A stretch of DNA of 64,000 bases from an uncultured Granulosicoccus sp. (GCA_937991945.1 CALKLO010000039.1:1-64000); one strand, 5' to 3'; positions 18,408 to 29,193 are shown, counted from the stretch's first letter. The notes: generated by a model not told the origin, from the letters alone. Made by a program: numbers and translations.

Positions 18408-18436
18408 AAAAAAGCCTGACTAGTTCAGGCTTTTTT
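18408..18436 (+). terminator. Rho-independent terminator of rpmBG
   Basis: Stem GCCTGA/TCAGGC with loop CTAGT, extended by six A-T pairs, ends in TTTTTT. It lies 28 bases after the rpmG stop. The A-tract on the left arm means that it could also act on the minus strand. Confidence 0.9.
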
Positions 18437-18450
18437 ATGCACAAATGAAA

Positions 18451-18472
18451 CACCCCACGCAAGCGTGGGGTG
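18451..18472 (-). terminator. Hairpin terminator of the desaturase gene
   Basis: A perfect 10-base stem, CACCCCACGC and GCGTGGGGTG with a two-base loop, lies six bases beyond the stop of the minus-strand desaturase gene. On that strand it is followed by TTTCATTTG, a modest U-rich tail. Confidence 0.65.
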
Positions 18473-18478
18473 AGCACG

Positions 18479-19669
18479 CTAGCCGTTAAACGGCTTTAAT
18501 TCGTAGCCGCGCAACCTAGCCGCAAATTCCTCAAGGCATTCAATGCCCGTCGCTTCAGCATGATTACACCAGTCCTGTAGCGAGGCTAACAAGGCCTCTT
18601 GGCTAGCGCCGGCCTTCTTCCAAATGTCTTGTAACTGGTTCTGCAACTCGTACACCGTATTCAGGCTTTCACTGGTCGCAAGCGCTGCCGCCACTCTAGA
18701 TCGGCCAGAATCATCCAGTAAATGATCCACCTTAAGTAAATCTCGTGCAGCCTCACGCAGCGTCTGTCGATGCTCAGAAGACACTTTTAGCTCTTTTGCA
18801 TGAACTGGCCGAACCACTTTACGCGCGTAACTTTCCATAACGTGCAAGCGACTGGATATGATGGCCTTAACGGTATCGATATCCATTACCGTTTTAGAGG
18901 CATCGAATCTGGGCCGTGGCGCAACTCGCCGAACCTTTGCAAGTTTTAGCGCACTGAAAACACGAATGTAAACCCAACCCAGATCGAACTCCCAACGGCG
19001 CAAGGAAAATCGAGCCGAAGACGGATAAGCGTGATGGTTGTTGTGTAGCTCTTCGCCGCAAATAATGGCTGCTATGGGCGTGATGTTGGTTGCCGCATCG
19101 TCTGTTTCAAAATTACGATAACCCCAAAAATGCGCTAACCCGTTAATCACTCCAGCAGCGAGTACTGGAATGCACAGCATTTGGATCGCGAAAACGGCAA
19201 TACCTGCCAGACCAAACAGAGCAAATTCAACTATTGCTAATATTGTTACGCCCAAGACGTTGTAGCGGGAGTACAAGTTACGTTCCAGCCAATCATCTGG
19301 CGTACCGCGACCAAACTGCTCAGTGATCTGTTTATCAGCGGTGGCCTCCCGGTATAGCTCCGCCCCCTCCAACAACACTTTTCGAATGCCATAAACCTGC
19401 GGGCTGTGCGGATCTTCCGGACCTTCGCAACGAGCATGATGCTTTCGATGCACGGATACCCACTCTTTGGTGATCATGCCGGTAGTCATCCAAAGCCAAA
19501 ATCTAAAAAAGTGCTGCAACACCGGGTGTAAATCTACTGATCTGTGGGCCTGACTCCTATGCAAGAAGACAGTGACTGATAACAAGGTGATATGGCAGCT
19601 GACAGCTGTCCATAAAACCAGACCCCATGCAGAGACATCCCAAAATCCTAGAAGAAACAAACTAACCAC
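18479..19669 (-). CDS. Membrane fatty acid desaturase (DesA/delta-9 type)
   Basis: A 396-residue membrane di-iron desaturase. Three histidine boxes are present: HRSQAH (37-42), HRKHH (74-78) and HNNHH (209-213), with hydrophobic helices between them. The sequence around the first box (VTVFLHRSQAHRSVDLHP) resembles the aerobic acyl desaturases of Pseudomonas, which introduce a delta-9 double bond into acyl chains and adjust membrane fluidity. A C-terminal region of about 150 polar residues follows the catalytic core. The start is a GTG; a TTG nine bases downstream is possible. Confidence 0.87.
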   Translation of the reverse strand: MVSLFLLGFWDVSAWGLVLWTAVSCHITLLSVTVFLHRSQAHRSVDLHPVLQHFFRFWLWMTTGMITKEWVSVHRKHHARCEGPEDPHSPQVYGIRKVLLEGAELYREATADKQITEQFGRGTPDDWLERNLYSRYNVLGVTILAIVEFALFGLAGIAVFAIQMLCIPVLAAGVINGLAHFWGYRNFETDDAATNITPIAAIICGEELHNNHHAYPSSARFSLRRWEFDLGWVYIRVFSALKLAKVRRVAPRPRFDASKTVMDIDTVKAIISSRLHVMESYARKVVRPVHAKELKVSSEHRQTLREAARDLLKVDHLLDDSGRSRVAAALATSESLNTVYELQNQLQDIWKKAGASQEALLASLQDWCNHAEATGIECLEEFAARLRGYELKPFNG

Positions 19670-19823
19670 CCTATAACGGTTGTGTATTCAACAGATACCA
19701 TACACAAAGGACAGCTTTTTGTGGCAATGCAGACGGAATGCTTGCGCAAACTTCGAGACCTGTCTTGGGCTGCTCTATACTCTTAAATACTGATCGTGAT
19801 TTAACTTCAAATTTGAGCCCCAC

Positions 19824-20555
19824 ATGGCCGCTGTGCTCGACAACACCATCGAAACCAACAACTTTGCACTCAATGCCGATTCGCTCTGTCGTCGGTTAAG
19901 TGAGAGCGCATCCGTATCAGACGTCACACTGCAAATGCGACGTGGTGAGGTGCTCGGACTGCTCGGTTTAAACGGCGCGGGCAAAACAACCACCTTACGC
20001 ATGCTTAGCGGCGTCTTAGTGCCTGACTCAGGCTCAGTTTCCATTAACGGATTCTCGATGCATGACCAACCACTGCAAGCACGAGCACAACTGGGTTATC
20101 TGCCCGATCAGCCACCGGTTTATGACGACTTACGTGTGCACGAGTATTTAACGCTTGCAGGCAAAATCAGAGGTCTTCGATCCAATCGACTGAGCCTACA
20201 ACAATCGCTAGTCACCGAACAATGCATGCTTGGTGACGTCAACCAAAAGCGTATTGGCACACTATCCAAAGGCTACAAGCAGCGGGTAGGACTTGCTCAG
20301 GCAATGATTCATCAACCAGCTCTACTTCTACTAGATGAGCCTAGTAACGGCTTAGATCCACAACAGCTGGATAGCATGCGCACACTGATCGCTACCATCG
20401 CTCAAACATCTGCCGTTATATTGTCTACGCACCTGCTCAGTGAAGCCCAAGCCATTTGTAATAGAGTAGCGATAATTCACGAAGGTAAGCTGGTTACCGA
20501 TCAAGCTTCAGATGGTGAAAACCTTGAGCACATTTTCCAAGGAGCCATCCGGTGA
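19824..20555 (+). CDS. ABC transporter ATP-binding protein of GldA-like export locus
   Basis: A 243-residue ATPase with Walker A GLNGAGKTT (48-56), signature LSKGYKQRVGLAQAMI, and Walker B LLLLDEPSNGLD, with a switch histidine in STHLLSEA. It is of the CcmA/DrrA/GldA class that pairs with a separate membrane permease. The stop overlaps the permease start by four bases. The following GldG-like and DUF4340-like genes place it in the gliding-type ABC locus that also occurs in non-gliding proteobacteria, where its cargo is unknown. Confidence 0.9.
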   Translation: MAAVLDNTIETNNFALNADSLCRRLSESASVSDVTLQMRRGEVLGLLGLNGAGKTTTLRMLSGVLVPDSGSVSINGFSMHDQPLQARAQLGYLPDQPPVYDDLRVHEYLTLAGKIRGLRSNRLSLQQSLVTEQCMLGDVNQKRIGTLSKGYKQRVGLAQAMIHQPALLLLDEPSNGLDPQQLDSMRTLIATIAQTSAVILSTHLLSEAQAICNRVAIIHEGKLVTDQASDGENLEHIFQGAIR

Positions 20556-21304
20556 TTGCCACGATAGCGGGACTTGAAAGCAGACGCTTATTTCGCAGCG
20601 CTCACACGTGGGTAATGGCAGCCTTACTCGCAGCTCTATTCGGGTTTTTGTTTCTAAAACAACTTGAATCTTTTCTTAGCTTGCAAAGCGCATTGGCAGC
20701 TCAAGATCACCCTATTGGGCTCACAGGCTTCATGAGTGTGCGCTACCTAGAACCTCTTGCATTGGCTTTTACTCTGGTGGCGCCACTTTTCGCTATGCGT
20801 AGCTTTAGCGACGAATACCGACAACAAACGTTCGCACTTTGGCAATCATCCCCTGTCAGCGCAAGCTCGTTAGTGCTGGGTAAATTTATCGGTATATTCG
20901 CAGCACTGACCCTACTCATCTTGCTTTGTGCAGGCATGCTGCTCATCATGAAAGCCTTTGTCGATATTGATTTACCCTTACTGCTCTCTGCAACACTGGG
21001 ACTCATGCTATGCACAGCAACCTGCACTGCCTGTGGTGTTTATTTCTCCACACTGACTCAGCACAGCCTTATTGCCATCGTCGCCAGCATTGCATTGCTG
21101 CTTTTTTCTTGGTTACTGGGCAGCGCTAATTTCGCCTCTTTACCCATCCAGTTTATTAGAGAGCTTTCTATTCCTAATCATTTGCGCGGATTCTTTCAAG
21201 GCTATATACAAACTCGTGATATCGCCTTTTTTCTGCTAGCCACGGGGCTGTTTCTCGGTTTGAGCATAATAAAAATCGACTCCATGCGGCATACGGGGCA
21301 ATAA
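20552..21304 (+). CDS. ABC-2 type permease (GldF-like)
   Basis: A 250-residue protein with about six membrane helices of the ABC-2 family. The region RSFSDEYRQQTFALWQSSPVSASSLVLGKFIG (read in parts, around residues 83-114) is characteristic of GldF-type permeases. Its start overlaps the ATPase gene and its stop is one base before the GTG start of the next gene, so the four genes form one transcript. Confidence 0.85.
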   Translation: MIATIAGLESRRLFRSAHTWVMAALLAALFGFLFLKQLESFLSLQSALAAQDHPIGLTGFMSVRYLEPLALAFTLVAPLFAMRSFSDEYRQQTFALWQSSPVSASSLVLGKFIGIFAALTLLILLCAGMLLIMKAFVDIDLPLLLSATLGLMLCTATCTACGVYFSTLTQHSLIAIVASIALLLFSWLLGSANFASLPIQFIRELSIPNHLRGFFQGYIQTRDIAFFLLATGLFLGLSIIKIDSMRHTGQ

Positions 21305-21305
21305 G

Positions 21306-22637
21306 GTGAGAGCTCCCCGCACGCATAGGGTGTTGTCCCTGTTATTAGTCGGCATAACGCTGTGTTTCGGATGGTTAAGCCAGCGGTACACAACGGCACT
21401 CGACCTGACAGCCAACAGTCGACATAGCTTAAGCGTTAGCACTCAAAGCGTTTTAACCTCGATTGAAACGCCCGTCACTATCATTGCCATCATTGGGCCA
21501 GACGCACAGCAACGCAACGCAATAGAAACGTTGGTTAGCCGGCTGCAAGGGGTTAAAGACGATATCAACCTCCAGTTTATTAACCCTGAGACAGACCCAG
21601 CAGCGGTTCGCAAGCTTAAGGCTGAAACAGGCGGCACGTTAATACTTCGAAGCGGTGGCAGGGAAACACGTCTAAAGAATTTATCAGAACGCAGTTTGAC
21701 TAACAGCCTGCGCCAGCTTCATCGCGATGAAGACAGATCTATCGCCTTTATAAACGGTCATGAAGAACGCAGCCCAACCGAATTAACTAACCACGATTGG
21801 AGCACCGTCGCCAATCGGTTGAATGAGATTGGCCTAGTGAGTCGTGAGCACAGCTTGGTCAGTGAGCCGGTGCTGGGTGATGATATTGATCTTGTTGTTA
21901 TCGCAGCCCCTAGACGTCCGTATTTTCCAGGAGAAATAGCCAGCCTGAACACCTACTTGTCTCGCGGCGGAAACTTACTCTGGTTAAGCGAGCAAAGCGA
22001 TACGTCTGCGGTTGGGCCAAACTTGCAATTCCTATCAGATTATTTAGGCGTGGACACACTGCCTGGCACCGTCATAGACACCGCCAGTCAAGCTGTCCTA
22101 GCTGAATCCCAAAGCTTTGTGTTGCTGACGCGGTTTCCAGACCACCCTGTCAACGCGGTACTCAACAACCCATTGTTGCTTCCCCAAGCATCTGCATTGG
22201 CAGTCACACCTTTAGCCGGACAAACCCTGATACCGCTATTGCAAACAGAAAGTGAAAGCTGGACGGAACTTGGAACATTAGCCGGTGCGGTAGCCTTTGA
22301 TGAAGACACTCAAGAACTTGCTGGCCCCTTACTACTCGGCGTCACTATTGAGCGAGAGTACCCTCACACTAAACAGCGCATTGCCGTCATCGGTGACGCC
22401 GATTTTGCAGCGTCTCAATTCATAGACAACGGTGACAACCAAGCATTTACAGAAGCCTTAATGCTTTGGCTCACAGGTGAGTCGAGCGCCTTAGATTTTG
22501 TCACTCAATCAGCGCCTGATACAGCACTAACACTGGACAATAGATCCATCATTGTTATCAGTAGTCTCTACCTTGCAGGTATACCGCTGCTGCTACTGAT
22601 TGTTGCAGGCATGGTTAGATGGCGCACTCGTAAATAG
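21306..22637 (+). CDS. GldG-like ABC-associated membrane protein
   Basis: A 443-residue protein with one N-terminal helix (about residues 7-24), a large periplasmic part and a C-terminal helix (about 414-436). The start ALDLTANSRHSLSVSTQSVL, the internal IAFINGHEERSP and the late RIAVIGDADFAASQF are typical of the GldG/DUF4350-like family. It starts with GTG one base after the permease stop. Members accompany ABC-2 exporters and are thought to form the periplasmic part; no motility role is implied here. Confidence 0.82.
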   Translation: MRAPRTHRVLSLLLVGITLCFGWLSQRYTTALDLTANSRHSLSVSTQSVLTSIETPVTIIAIIGPDAQQRNAIETLVSRLQGVKDDINLQFINPETDPAAVRKLKAETGGTLILRSGGRETRLKNLSERSLTNSLRQLHRDEDRSIAFINGHEERSPTELTNHDWSTVANRLNEIGLVSREHSLVSEPVLGDDIDLVVIAAPRRPYFPGEIASLNTYLSRGGNLLWLSEQSDTSAVGPNLQFLSDYLGVDTLPGTVIDTASQAVLAESQSFVLLTRFPDHPVNAVLNNPLLLPQASALAVTPLAGQTLIPLLQTESESWTELGTLAGAVAFDEDTQELAGPLLLGVTIEREYPHTKQRIAVIGDADFAASQFIDNGDNQAFTEALMLWLTGESSALDFVTQSAPDTALTLDNRSIIVISSLYLAGIPLLLLIVAGMVRWRTRK

Positions 22638-22641
22638 TGAT

Positions 22642-23436
22642 ATGAGATCACGACATAAACAAACACAACGCACTATTGCAGCTGGCAGTGTGCTCCTGGT
22701 TAGTCTTGTTGGTCTCATTGTATTTTTACAATGGTCTGATAGACAGGATCACCTAACCGGCGATATACAAGAAGACAGTAGTCAATCTTTACATGCCATT
22801 GGCATACAACGGCCAGGCTTTGCCGATATGCGTTTGGCACTCATTGATTCACAGTGGCAAATACAAGAACCTTGCTTAGCGGACGTTAACCCACAAAGAA
22901 TGCAAGCATTCTCATCGTTACAAAAACCAGCTAGCCACAGCTACGCAGCAGCAGAAGTTGACTTACTCGCAGCAGGTCTAATTGAGCCACTGGCAACCGT
23001 TAGTCTTAATGACACAACCTTGCACATAGGCAACACGGATTTATCCGGTGAACGCCGCTACATACAACGTAACGATCGTATTGAATTTGCGCCTGAATGG
23101 ATACTATCGCTACTACAAGGCGGCACGTCCGCCTTTGCACACTTAATCGTATTCCCCGATGCAATGACATCACTCAGCATTCAACAAGCAGACGGTGCAG
23201 CTGTGGATATCGCCGATCACATTATGCAATGGCAGACACTCAGCGCCAATCAAGTCATTAGCTGGCCAATGAAAGATGATGAGCCTGAGTTAAGACAAAC
23301 CTACACCCTTGCCTATGAAAGCCCGTCAAAAAACGGCCAACTGAGAGTGAATGTGTACGACGCTTTTAGTGCTGTGTTGCACAGTGATGCTCACTGCGCG
23401 TACGTAGTCAGCAATGATGCGTTGCCTACACCGTGA
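22642..23436 (+). CDS. DUF4340-like protein of the ABC/GldG locus
   Basis: A 264-residue protein with one N-terminal membrane helix (about residues 12-30) and a mostly beta-rich periplasmic region including IGIQRPGFADMRL and LHIGNTDLSGERRYIQ, resembling the DUF4340 proteins that close this type of operon. It begins four bases after the gldG-like stop. Divergence from the family is large, so the family call is moderate. Its conserved place in such operons is the main support. Confidence 0.65.
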   Translation: MRSRHKQTQRTIAAGSVLLVSLVGLIVFLQWSDRQDHLTGDIQEDSSQSLHAIGIQRPGFADMRLALIDSQWQIQEPCLADVNPQRMQAFSSLQKPASHSYAAAEVDLLAAGLIEPLATVSLNDTTLHIGNTDLSGERRYIQRNDRIEFAPEWILSLLQGGTSAFAHLIVFPDAMTSLSIQQADGAAVDIADHIMQWQTLSANQVISWPMKDDEPELRQTYTLAYESPSKNGQLRVNVYDAFSAVLHSDAHCAYVVSNDALPTP

Positions 23437-23490
23437 TCTGGCTGAAACACCTGCACTCTTTTTGCAGCATCGAATATCACCGAGCAGTTT

Positions 23491-24303
23491 ATGCCTGAGC
23501 TACCTGAAGTTGAAACCACTCGGCTCGGTATCGAGCCGCACTTGGTGGGCAACAAAATTGACGATGTACGTATTCACAACGCAAGTCTTCGATGGCCTAT
23601 TCCCAGCACCATTCATGCGCTGAAAAATGCCACCGTGTTATCGGTTGGACGTCGCGGAAAGTACTTGCTGATTAATATATCGGCTGGAACCGCTATCGTG
23701 CACTTGGGCATGTCTGGCAGCTTAAGGCTCTGTGAGCCGACAGAAGAACTGCGCAAACACGACCATGTGGAACTGCAAATAGACACAGGTCGAGTACTCC
23801 GCTTACATGATCCTAGGCGTTTTGGCTGCCTGCTTTGGCAAGCGTGTGATGAACCAACGCACAAGCTACTCGCAAAGCTTGGACCTGAACCCCTTTCAGA
23901 TGACTTTGATGCCAGTCACTTATTCAAAGCCACACGCAACCGACAAGTAGCCATTAAGAATTTGATCATGAATAGCGAAGTCGTTGTCGGCGTAGGCAAC
24001 ATCTACGCAAGCGAATCACTTTTTATGGCTGGCATTAGACCGGGCCGAGCAGCGAAAAGAATCACAAAGAAAGAAACGGAAGAGTTAACTCAGACAATAA
24101 AACTGGTTTTGCAACGCTCCATAAACCAAGGCGGTACAACCCTCAGGGACTTTGTAAACAGCGACGGCAATCCAGGCTATTTTGCCCAGCAATTACAGGT
24201 CTATGGTCGAGCGTTAGAGCCCTGCCGCGTGTGCGAAACACCCATCAGTCAAAAAACGTTAGGGCAACGATCAACGTTTTACTGTACACAGTGCCAACGC
24301 TAG
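23491..24303 (+). CDS. mutM: Formamidopyrimidine-DNA glycosylase
   Basis: MutM excises oxidised purines such as 8-oxoguanine and cuts the abasic site. The mature N-terminus PELPEVETT supplies the catalytic proline (residue 2) and glutamate 3; the conserved lysine lies in [21 protein letters not shown] and GGTTLRDF are family landmarks. A C-terminal zinc finger (CRVC and later CTQC) ends the protein. At 270 residues it is full length. It follows the ABC locus by 54 bases and may be read from the same transcript. Confidence 0.96.
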   Translation: MPELPEVETTRLGIEPHLVGNKIDDVRIHNASLRWPIPSTIHALKNATVLSVGRRGKYLLINISAGTAIVHLGMSGSLRLCEPTEELRKHDHVELQIDTGRVLRLHDPRRFGCLLWQACDEPTHKLLAKLGPEPLSDDFDASHLFKATRNRQVAIKNLIMNSEVVVGVGNIYASESLFMAGIRPGRAAKRITKKETEELTQTIKLVLQRSINQGGTTLRDFVNSDGNPGYFAQQLQVYGRALEPCRVCETPISQKTLGQRSTFYCTQCQR

Positions 24304-24320
24304 TCATTGGCCAGTAACAC

Positions 24321-25545
<1,225 letters not shown>

Positions 25546-25650
25546 TAACGTGTCCCAAGAAAGACGAACGTTGAGTTTGGGGCAAAAGATCGCGCCGCGC
25601 AACACACCGGCAGCATGATCCGCAAAACTGTTACCGAATTCACCCTAGTA

Positions 25651-26283
25651 CTAGCTGTCTTGACTGACACGAAACAGACGAGCAGATACGTCGCCAAACT
25701 GTTTTTCGCGATGCAACTGAAAACCCGGCGGCCATTCATCGTCGAATGCCTGGCGACTTGGAGCTTCCATATAGACTAAAGCTCCATCGGCCACGTGCTG
25801 CGGGCGCAATGCCGACATGATTTCTAATTGGCAGGCAGCATCAAAGGGTGGGTCAACAAATACGATGTCAAAGGCTTGCTCATTGCGGCCCAAAAAAGCT
25901 TCTGCTGTGCCCTTAATCACTGGTGCTGAATGCTCAAGTTGACCTAACGTGGCTTGGATGTGCGAAAAAGCACGCGAGTCCGGCTCGACGAATGTCACGC
26001 TAGCGGCAAATCTGGACAAGGACTCAAAGCCTAACGCTCCTGTGCCGGCAAACAAATCAAGACAATGACTGCCTGCGATATCTGCCTGCAACCAGTTGAA
26101 TAAGGTCTCACGCACCCTATCTCCTGTAGGACGGAGCCCTGGGACATCAGGCACAGTTAATTTTCTACCACGCCATTGGCCCGAAACAATACGGACTTGT
26201 CCAGTAGACTTGCTCTGACGGGGGTTTCGACTAGGGTTTGAAGGCGGCGTCACGATGTTAGGATGCTGTCCAAAGACAATCAT
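25651..26283 (-). CDS. rsmD: 16S rRNA (guanine(966)-N(2))-methyltransferase
   Basis: RsmD methylates G966 of 16S rRNA during 30S assembly. Landmarks are QVRIVSGQWRGRKL (29-42), RPTGDRVRETLFNWL, the SAM-binding LDLFAGTGALGFE (75-87) and the catalytic DPPF (144-147). The N-terminal ~28 residues are a variable polar extension. It heads the minus-strand group with coaD and the ferredoxin and is divergent from ftsY, the usual gammaproteobacterial arrangement. Confidence 0.94.
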   Translation of the reverse strand: MIVFGQHPNIVTPPSNPSRNPRQSKSTGQVRIVSGQWRGRKLTVPDVPGLRPTGDRVRETLFNWLQADIAGSHCLDLFAGTGALGFESLSRFAASVTFVEPDSRAFSHIQATLGQLEHSAPVIKGTAEAFLGRNEQAFDIVFVDPPFDAACQLEIMSALRPQHVADGALVYMEAPSRQAFDDEWPPGFQLHREKQFGDVSARLFRVSQDS

Positions 26284-26358
26284 TTAATGATACCGGCGCG
26301 AGCACCCTCTGTCCCCACTATCATTAGTAACAATTAATAAGAAGCCACGAAATAATCA

Positions 26359-27330
26359 ATGGGAATTTTTAGTTTTCTCAAACGGCAGAAATCAGAGCGC
26401 GCCGAGGCGCCAGAGGCCGCAGCACCGCTTGAAAAAAAGCTGACGCGCACTCGCTCACGATTCCGAGACAATCTGCTGGACTTCATGCTGGGCAACAAGC
26501 CCATCAATGCAGACTTACTGGAGGAGTTGGAGAGCCAGCTAATCATGGCAGATGTCGGCATTGATGCCACGTCGCGCGTCATGAAGTCACTGAATCAGCA
26601 AGTGAGCCGTTCAGAAGTCGGCGATTCCGAAGCGCTACGTTTGGCACTTCAAAAAGAACTCACCTCCCTACTCCTGCCAGTTGAACAACCGCTAGAAATA
26701 CCCGACAGCGATTCACCTTTCGTTATCTTGGTGGTTGGTGTAAATGGCTCTGGCAAAACCACAACCATTGGCAAGCTAGCCAAACAGCTGCAGGACGGTG
26801 GTAAATCGGTCATGTTGGCAGCTGGCGACACCTTCCGAGCAGCCGCTGTTGAACAGCTACAGGCGTGGGGCGATCGCAATAATGTACCCGTGGTAGCCCA
26901 AAGCACAGGTTCAGACTCAGCCTCTGTCATCTTTGACGCCGTGCAATCCGCGAAAGCGCGGGGTATTGATGTACTCATTGCTGATACCGCAGGCAGACTC
27001 CACACACAAAACAATCTGATGGAAGAACTGCAGAAGGTCAAACGCGTTATGGGCAAAGTGGACCCAACGGCCCCTCACGAGACACTGATTGTCCTAGATG
27101 GCGGAACCGGCCAAAATGCACTCAATCAGGCGCAGCAATTTCACGACGCTATGCAGTTGACTGGCATGGTGGTGACAAAACTCGACGGCACGGCTAAAGG
27201 CGGCGTGATTTTCGCCATTGCCGATAAATTGGGCCTGCCTATCCGGTTCATCGGTGTTGGCGAACAAGTCGCTGATCTTGAAGTGTTTGAAGCCGAGCGC
27301 TATGTCAATGCGTTGGTCGCTACCTCATGA
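26359..27330 (+). CDS. ftsY: Signal recognition particle receptor FtsY
   Basis: FtsY is the membrane-associated GTPase that receives SRP-ribosome complexes for cotranslational insertion. The NG domain has G1 GVNGSGKTTT (127-136), DTFRAAAVEQL, DTAGR (209-213) and TKLDGTAKGG (273-282). The N-terminal acidic A domain is very short here (about 30 residues) compared with E. coli. The stop overlaps ftsE by four bases. Confidence 0.97.
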   Translation: MGIFSFLKRQKSERAEAPEAAAPLEKKLTRTRSRFRDNLLDFMLGNKPINADLLEELESQLIMADVGIDATSRVMKSLNQQVSRSEVGDSEALRLALQKELTSLLLPVEQPLEIPDSDSPFVILVVGVNGSGKTTTIGKLAKQLQDGGKSVMLAAGDTFRAAAVEQLQAWGDRNNVPVVAQSTGSDSASVIFDAVQSAKARGIDVLIADTAGRLHTQNNLMEELQKVKRVMGKVDPTAPHETLIVLDGGTGQNALNQAQQFHDAMQLTGMVVTKLDGTAKGGVIFAIADKLGLPIRFIGVGEQVADLEVFEAERYVNALVATS

Positions 27331-28055
27331 TTTCGTTTGATCGAGTGAGTCTTGAATACCAGGCAGATCGTTTCGCCTTGCAAGATGTGTCTTTTTCACT
27401 CGAGCCCGGCTCTTTCACCTACCTAACGGGGCATTCGGGTGCGGGCAAGAGCTCATTATTGAAGCTCATTGCGCGCCTTGAGAAACCCACCAGCGGTGAA
27501 ATCAAGGTCAGCAACATCAGCTACTCCACTCTGAGTCGTCGTCAGGAGCCAGCCTTACGCAAGCAAATGGGGATCATTTTTCAGGACAACCAGCTGCTCA
27601 ACGATCGCAATGTTTTTGACAACATCGCGTTTCCGTTGATCATTGGCGGCTACAAATATTCAGATATTCAAAAGCGCGTCAATGCCGCTTTAAATAAAGT
27701 GGGATTGTCCAATCGTGGTGCAGATGACCCCATGGCCTTATCAGGGGGTGAGCAACAACGGGTGGGCATTGCGCGCGCGGTAGTCGCCCGACCAAAAATA
27801 TTACTGGCAGACGAGCCCACCGGCAACCTTGATGCCGATATCAGCGCCGAAATCATGCAACTCTTAATGCAGTTCAATAACTCAGGCGTAACCGTGCTTA
27901 TTGCAACTCATGATGAAGGCCTGCTCAACACATTCGACTTTCCCCGCCTTGTTATCAAGCAAGGCCGTTTGCTTCAATCAGCAAACTCGACAATTGACGG
28001 CTTCAACCAACACCGCCCGACTGGCGTTAGGCGTCGTACTAACAAGCCTGTCTAA
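27327..28055 (+). CDS. ftsE: Cell division ATP-binding protein FtsE
   Basis: FtsE is the cytoplasmic ATPase of the FtsEX divisome complex, which controls peptidoglycan hydrolases during septation. It has Walker A GHSGAGKSS (35-43), signature LSGGEQQRVGIARAVV and Walker B LLADEPTGNLD. At 242 residues it is about 20 longer than E. coli FtsE; the extra residues form a polar, arginine-rich C-terminal tail. It is translationally coupled to ftsY. Confidence 0.96.
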   Translation: MISFDRVSLEYQADRFALQDVSFSLEPGSFTYLTGHSGAGKSSLLKLIARLEKPTSGEIKVSNISYSTLSRRQEPALRKQMGIIFQDNQLLNDRNVFDNIAFPLIIGGYKYSDIQKRVNAALNKVGLSNRGADDPMALSGGEQQRVGIARAVVARPKILLADEPTGNLDADISAEIMQLLMQFNNSGVTVLIATHDEGLLNTFDFPRLVIKQGRLLQSANSTIDGFNQHRPTGVRRRTNKPV

Positions 28056-28081
28056 ATTTCGCCTCACAACGCTGACACACC

Positions 28082-29068
28082 ATGAATTCACCCACTGAAT
28101 CCAGACATGAGCTGAACCCGTCTACTAGAAAGGCAGTTGGATCGCGTTGGACCTATACCAAGCGAGGCTATGCGTTAGCGCAAAGCCTCAGGCAATTCAA
28201 ACGCTACAAAGTCGCCAGCATGATCACCCTGCTAGTTCTGGGTATCACACTGGCACTGCCCGTGATATTGCTGTTTGCTGGCAATGCATTGCAGCAACTG
28301 GGCATGCGTAATTTGGAGGGCGAAAGCCTGACAGCCTACTTACACACCGAGGTCAGCGATTTACAAGGCGCTGAAATGGCGCAAAGTTGGCAGGGCAAAC
28401 TCGGTATCCGCTCTACTCGCTTTATTTCACGCGATGAAGCCCTAGCATTGTTCCAAGAGAATAGTGACATAGGCGACGCCATTGACGTCTTGGGCAGAAA
28501 CCCACTACCTGGCGCAATTATGGTTTTCCCTGACAGCAATACGGTCAGCCCCGAGCGATTCGAAAGCCTCGTTAACGATTTACGCAATCAGGCAGGCGTA
28601 GCTAGAGTGCAAATGGATCTCAGGTGGGTTAAGCGACTCCATGCAGTGGTCTCGCTAATACAGCTTGTCGGAGGCTTATTGGCAGGGTTTCTAACCTTGA
28701 CGGCGCTGCTGGTCATCGGCAATACAATAAGGCTTGAGCTGTTACGAAGGCGTAGTGAAATGGAAGTGGCGAACCTACTGGGCGCTTCAAGCGGCTTTAT
28801 GAATAGGCCCATTATCTATACCGGTGCGTTATACGGCCTACTAGGTGGGTTGATGGCCTGCATTATTGCGCTTATGGCTTTTTACGCCATACGCGAGCCG
28901 GCACATGAGCTTTCATCGCTATACCAAAGTTCATTTCAACTGCTAATGCCCAGTTTTACTCAGATAATTAGTGTGATCTGTGTCTCATTTTTATTAGGGA
29001 TTGTCGGTGCCGTTAGCAGTCTGTACCGACCTTCACAACAGTTAACATCTCGTATATCAAATACATAA
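28082..29068 (+). CDS. ftsX: Cell division protein FtsX
   Basis: FtsX is the membrane partner of FtsE. The 328-residue protein has a polar N-terminal cytoplasmic segment of about 40 residues, a first helix (about 52-74), a periplasmic domain with TRFISRDEALALFQENSD and NPLPGAIMVFP, then three further helices near the C-terminus, with LLRRRSEMEVANLLGAS between them. This is the standard FtsX plan. It lies 26 bases after ftsE. Confidence 0.95.
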   Translation: MNSPTESRHELNPSTRKAVGSRWTYTKRGYALAQSLRQFKRYKVASMITLLVLGITLALPVILLFAGNALQQLGMRNLEGESLTAYLHTEVSDLQGAEMAQSWQGKLGIRSTRFISRDEALALFQENSDIGDAIDVLGRNPLPGAIMVFPDSNTVSPERFESLVNDLRNQAGVARVQMDLRWVKRLHAVVSLIQLVGGLLAGFLTLTALLVIGNTIRLELLRRRSEMEVANLLGASSGFMNRPIIYTGALYGLLGGLMACIIALMAFYAIREPAHELSSLYQSSFQLLMPSFTQIISVICVSFLLGIVGAVSSLYRPSQQLTSRISNT

Positions 29069-29150
29069 TATCAATGTAACGTATTGTATTTTATAATTAT
29101 TTATTTATCTCTATTGGCAATTTATTTGTCAAAAACAGCTAAATTTGAGC

Positions 29151-29179
29151 GGAACTTTGCCGCTAATTAGCACTCTCAT
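29151..29179 (+). promoter_or_regulatory. Sigma-E-type promoter of rpoH
   Basis: GGAACTT (29151-29157) and TCTCAT (29174-29179) are 16 bases apart. This matches the extracytoplasmic-stress sigma factor consensus, GGAACTT with a TCTRA-type -10 at the same spacing as the E. coli rpoE promoter and rpoH P3. The -10 differs at one position from TCTGA. It lies 50 bases before the rpoH start and its -10 falls inside the CIRCE element. The 98 bases between ftsX and 29167 are very AT-rich. Confidence 0.65.
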
Positions 29180-29193
29180 GTGGTGAGTGCTAA
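29167..29193 (+). promoter_or_regulatory. CIRCE element (HrcA operator) upstream of rpoH
   Basis: TTAGCACTC at 29167-29175, nine spacer bases, and GAGTGCTAA at 29185-29193 form an exact match to the CIRCE consensus bound by the HrcA repressor. A sigma-70-like promoter, TTAGCA with an 18-base spacer and TAAAAT at 29191-29196, uses the element itself, so HrcA binding should block it. The same bases hold the -10 of a sigma-E-type promoter. CIRCE normally precedes groESL or dnaK operons. Confidence 0.93.

Noticed and set aside
19824-23436. Gliding motility operon
   Set aside because: Only the ABC part is present, with none of the other gliding genes, and this set occurs in many non-gliding proteobacteria.
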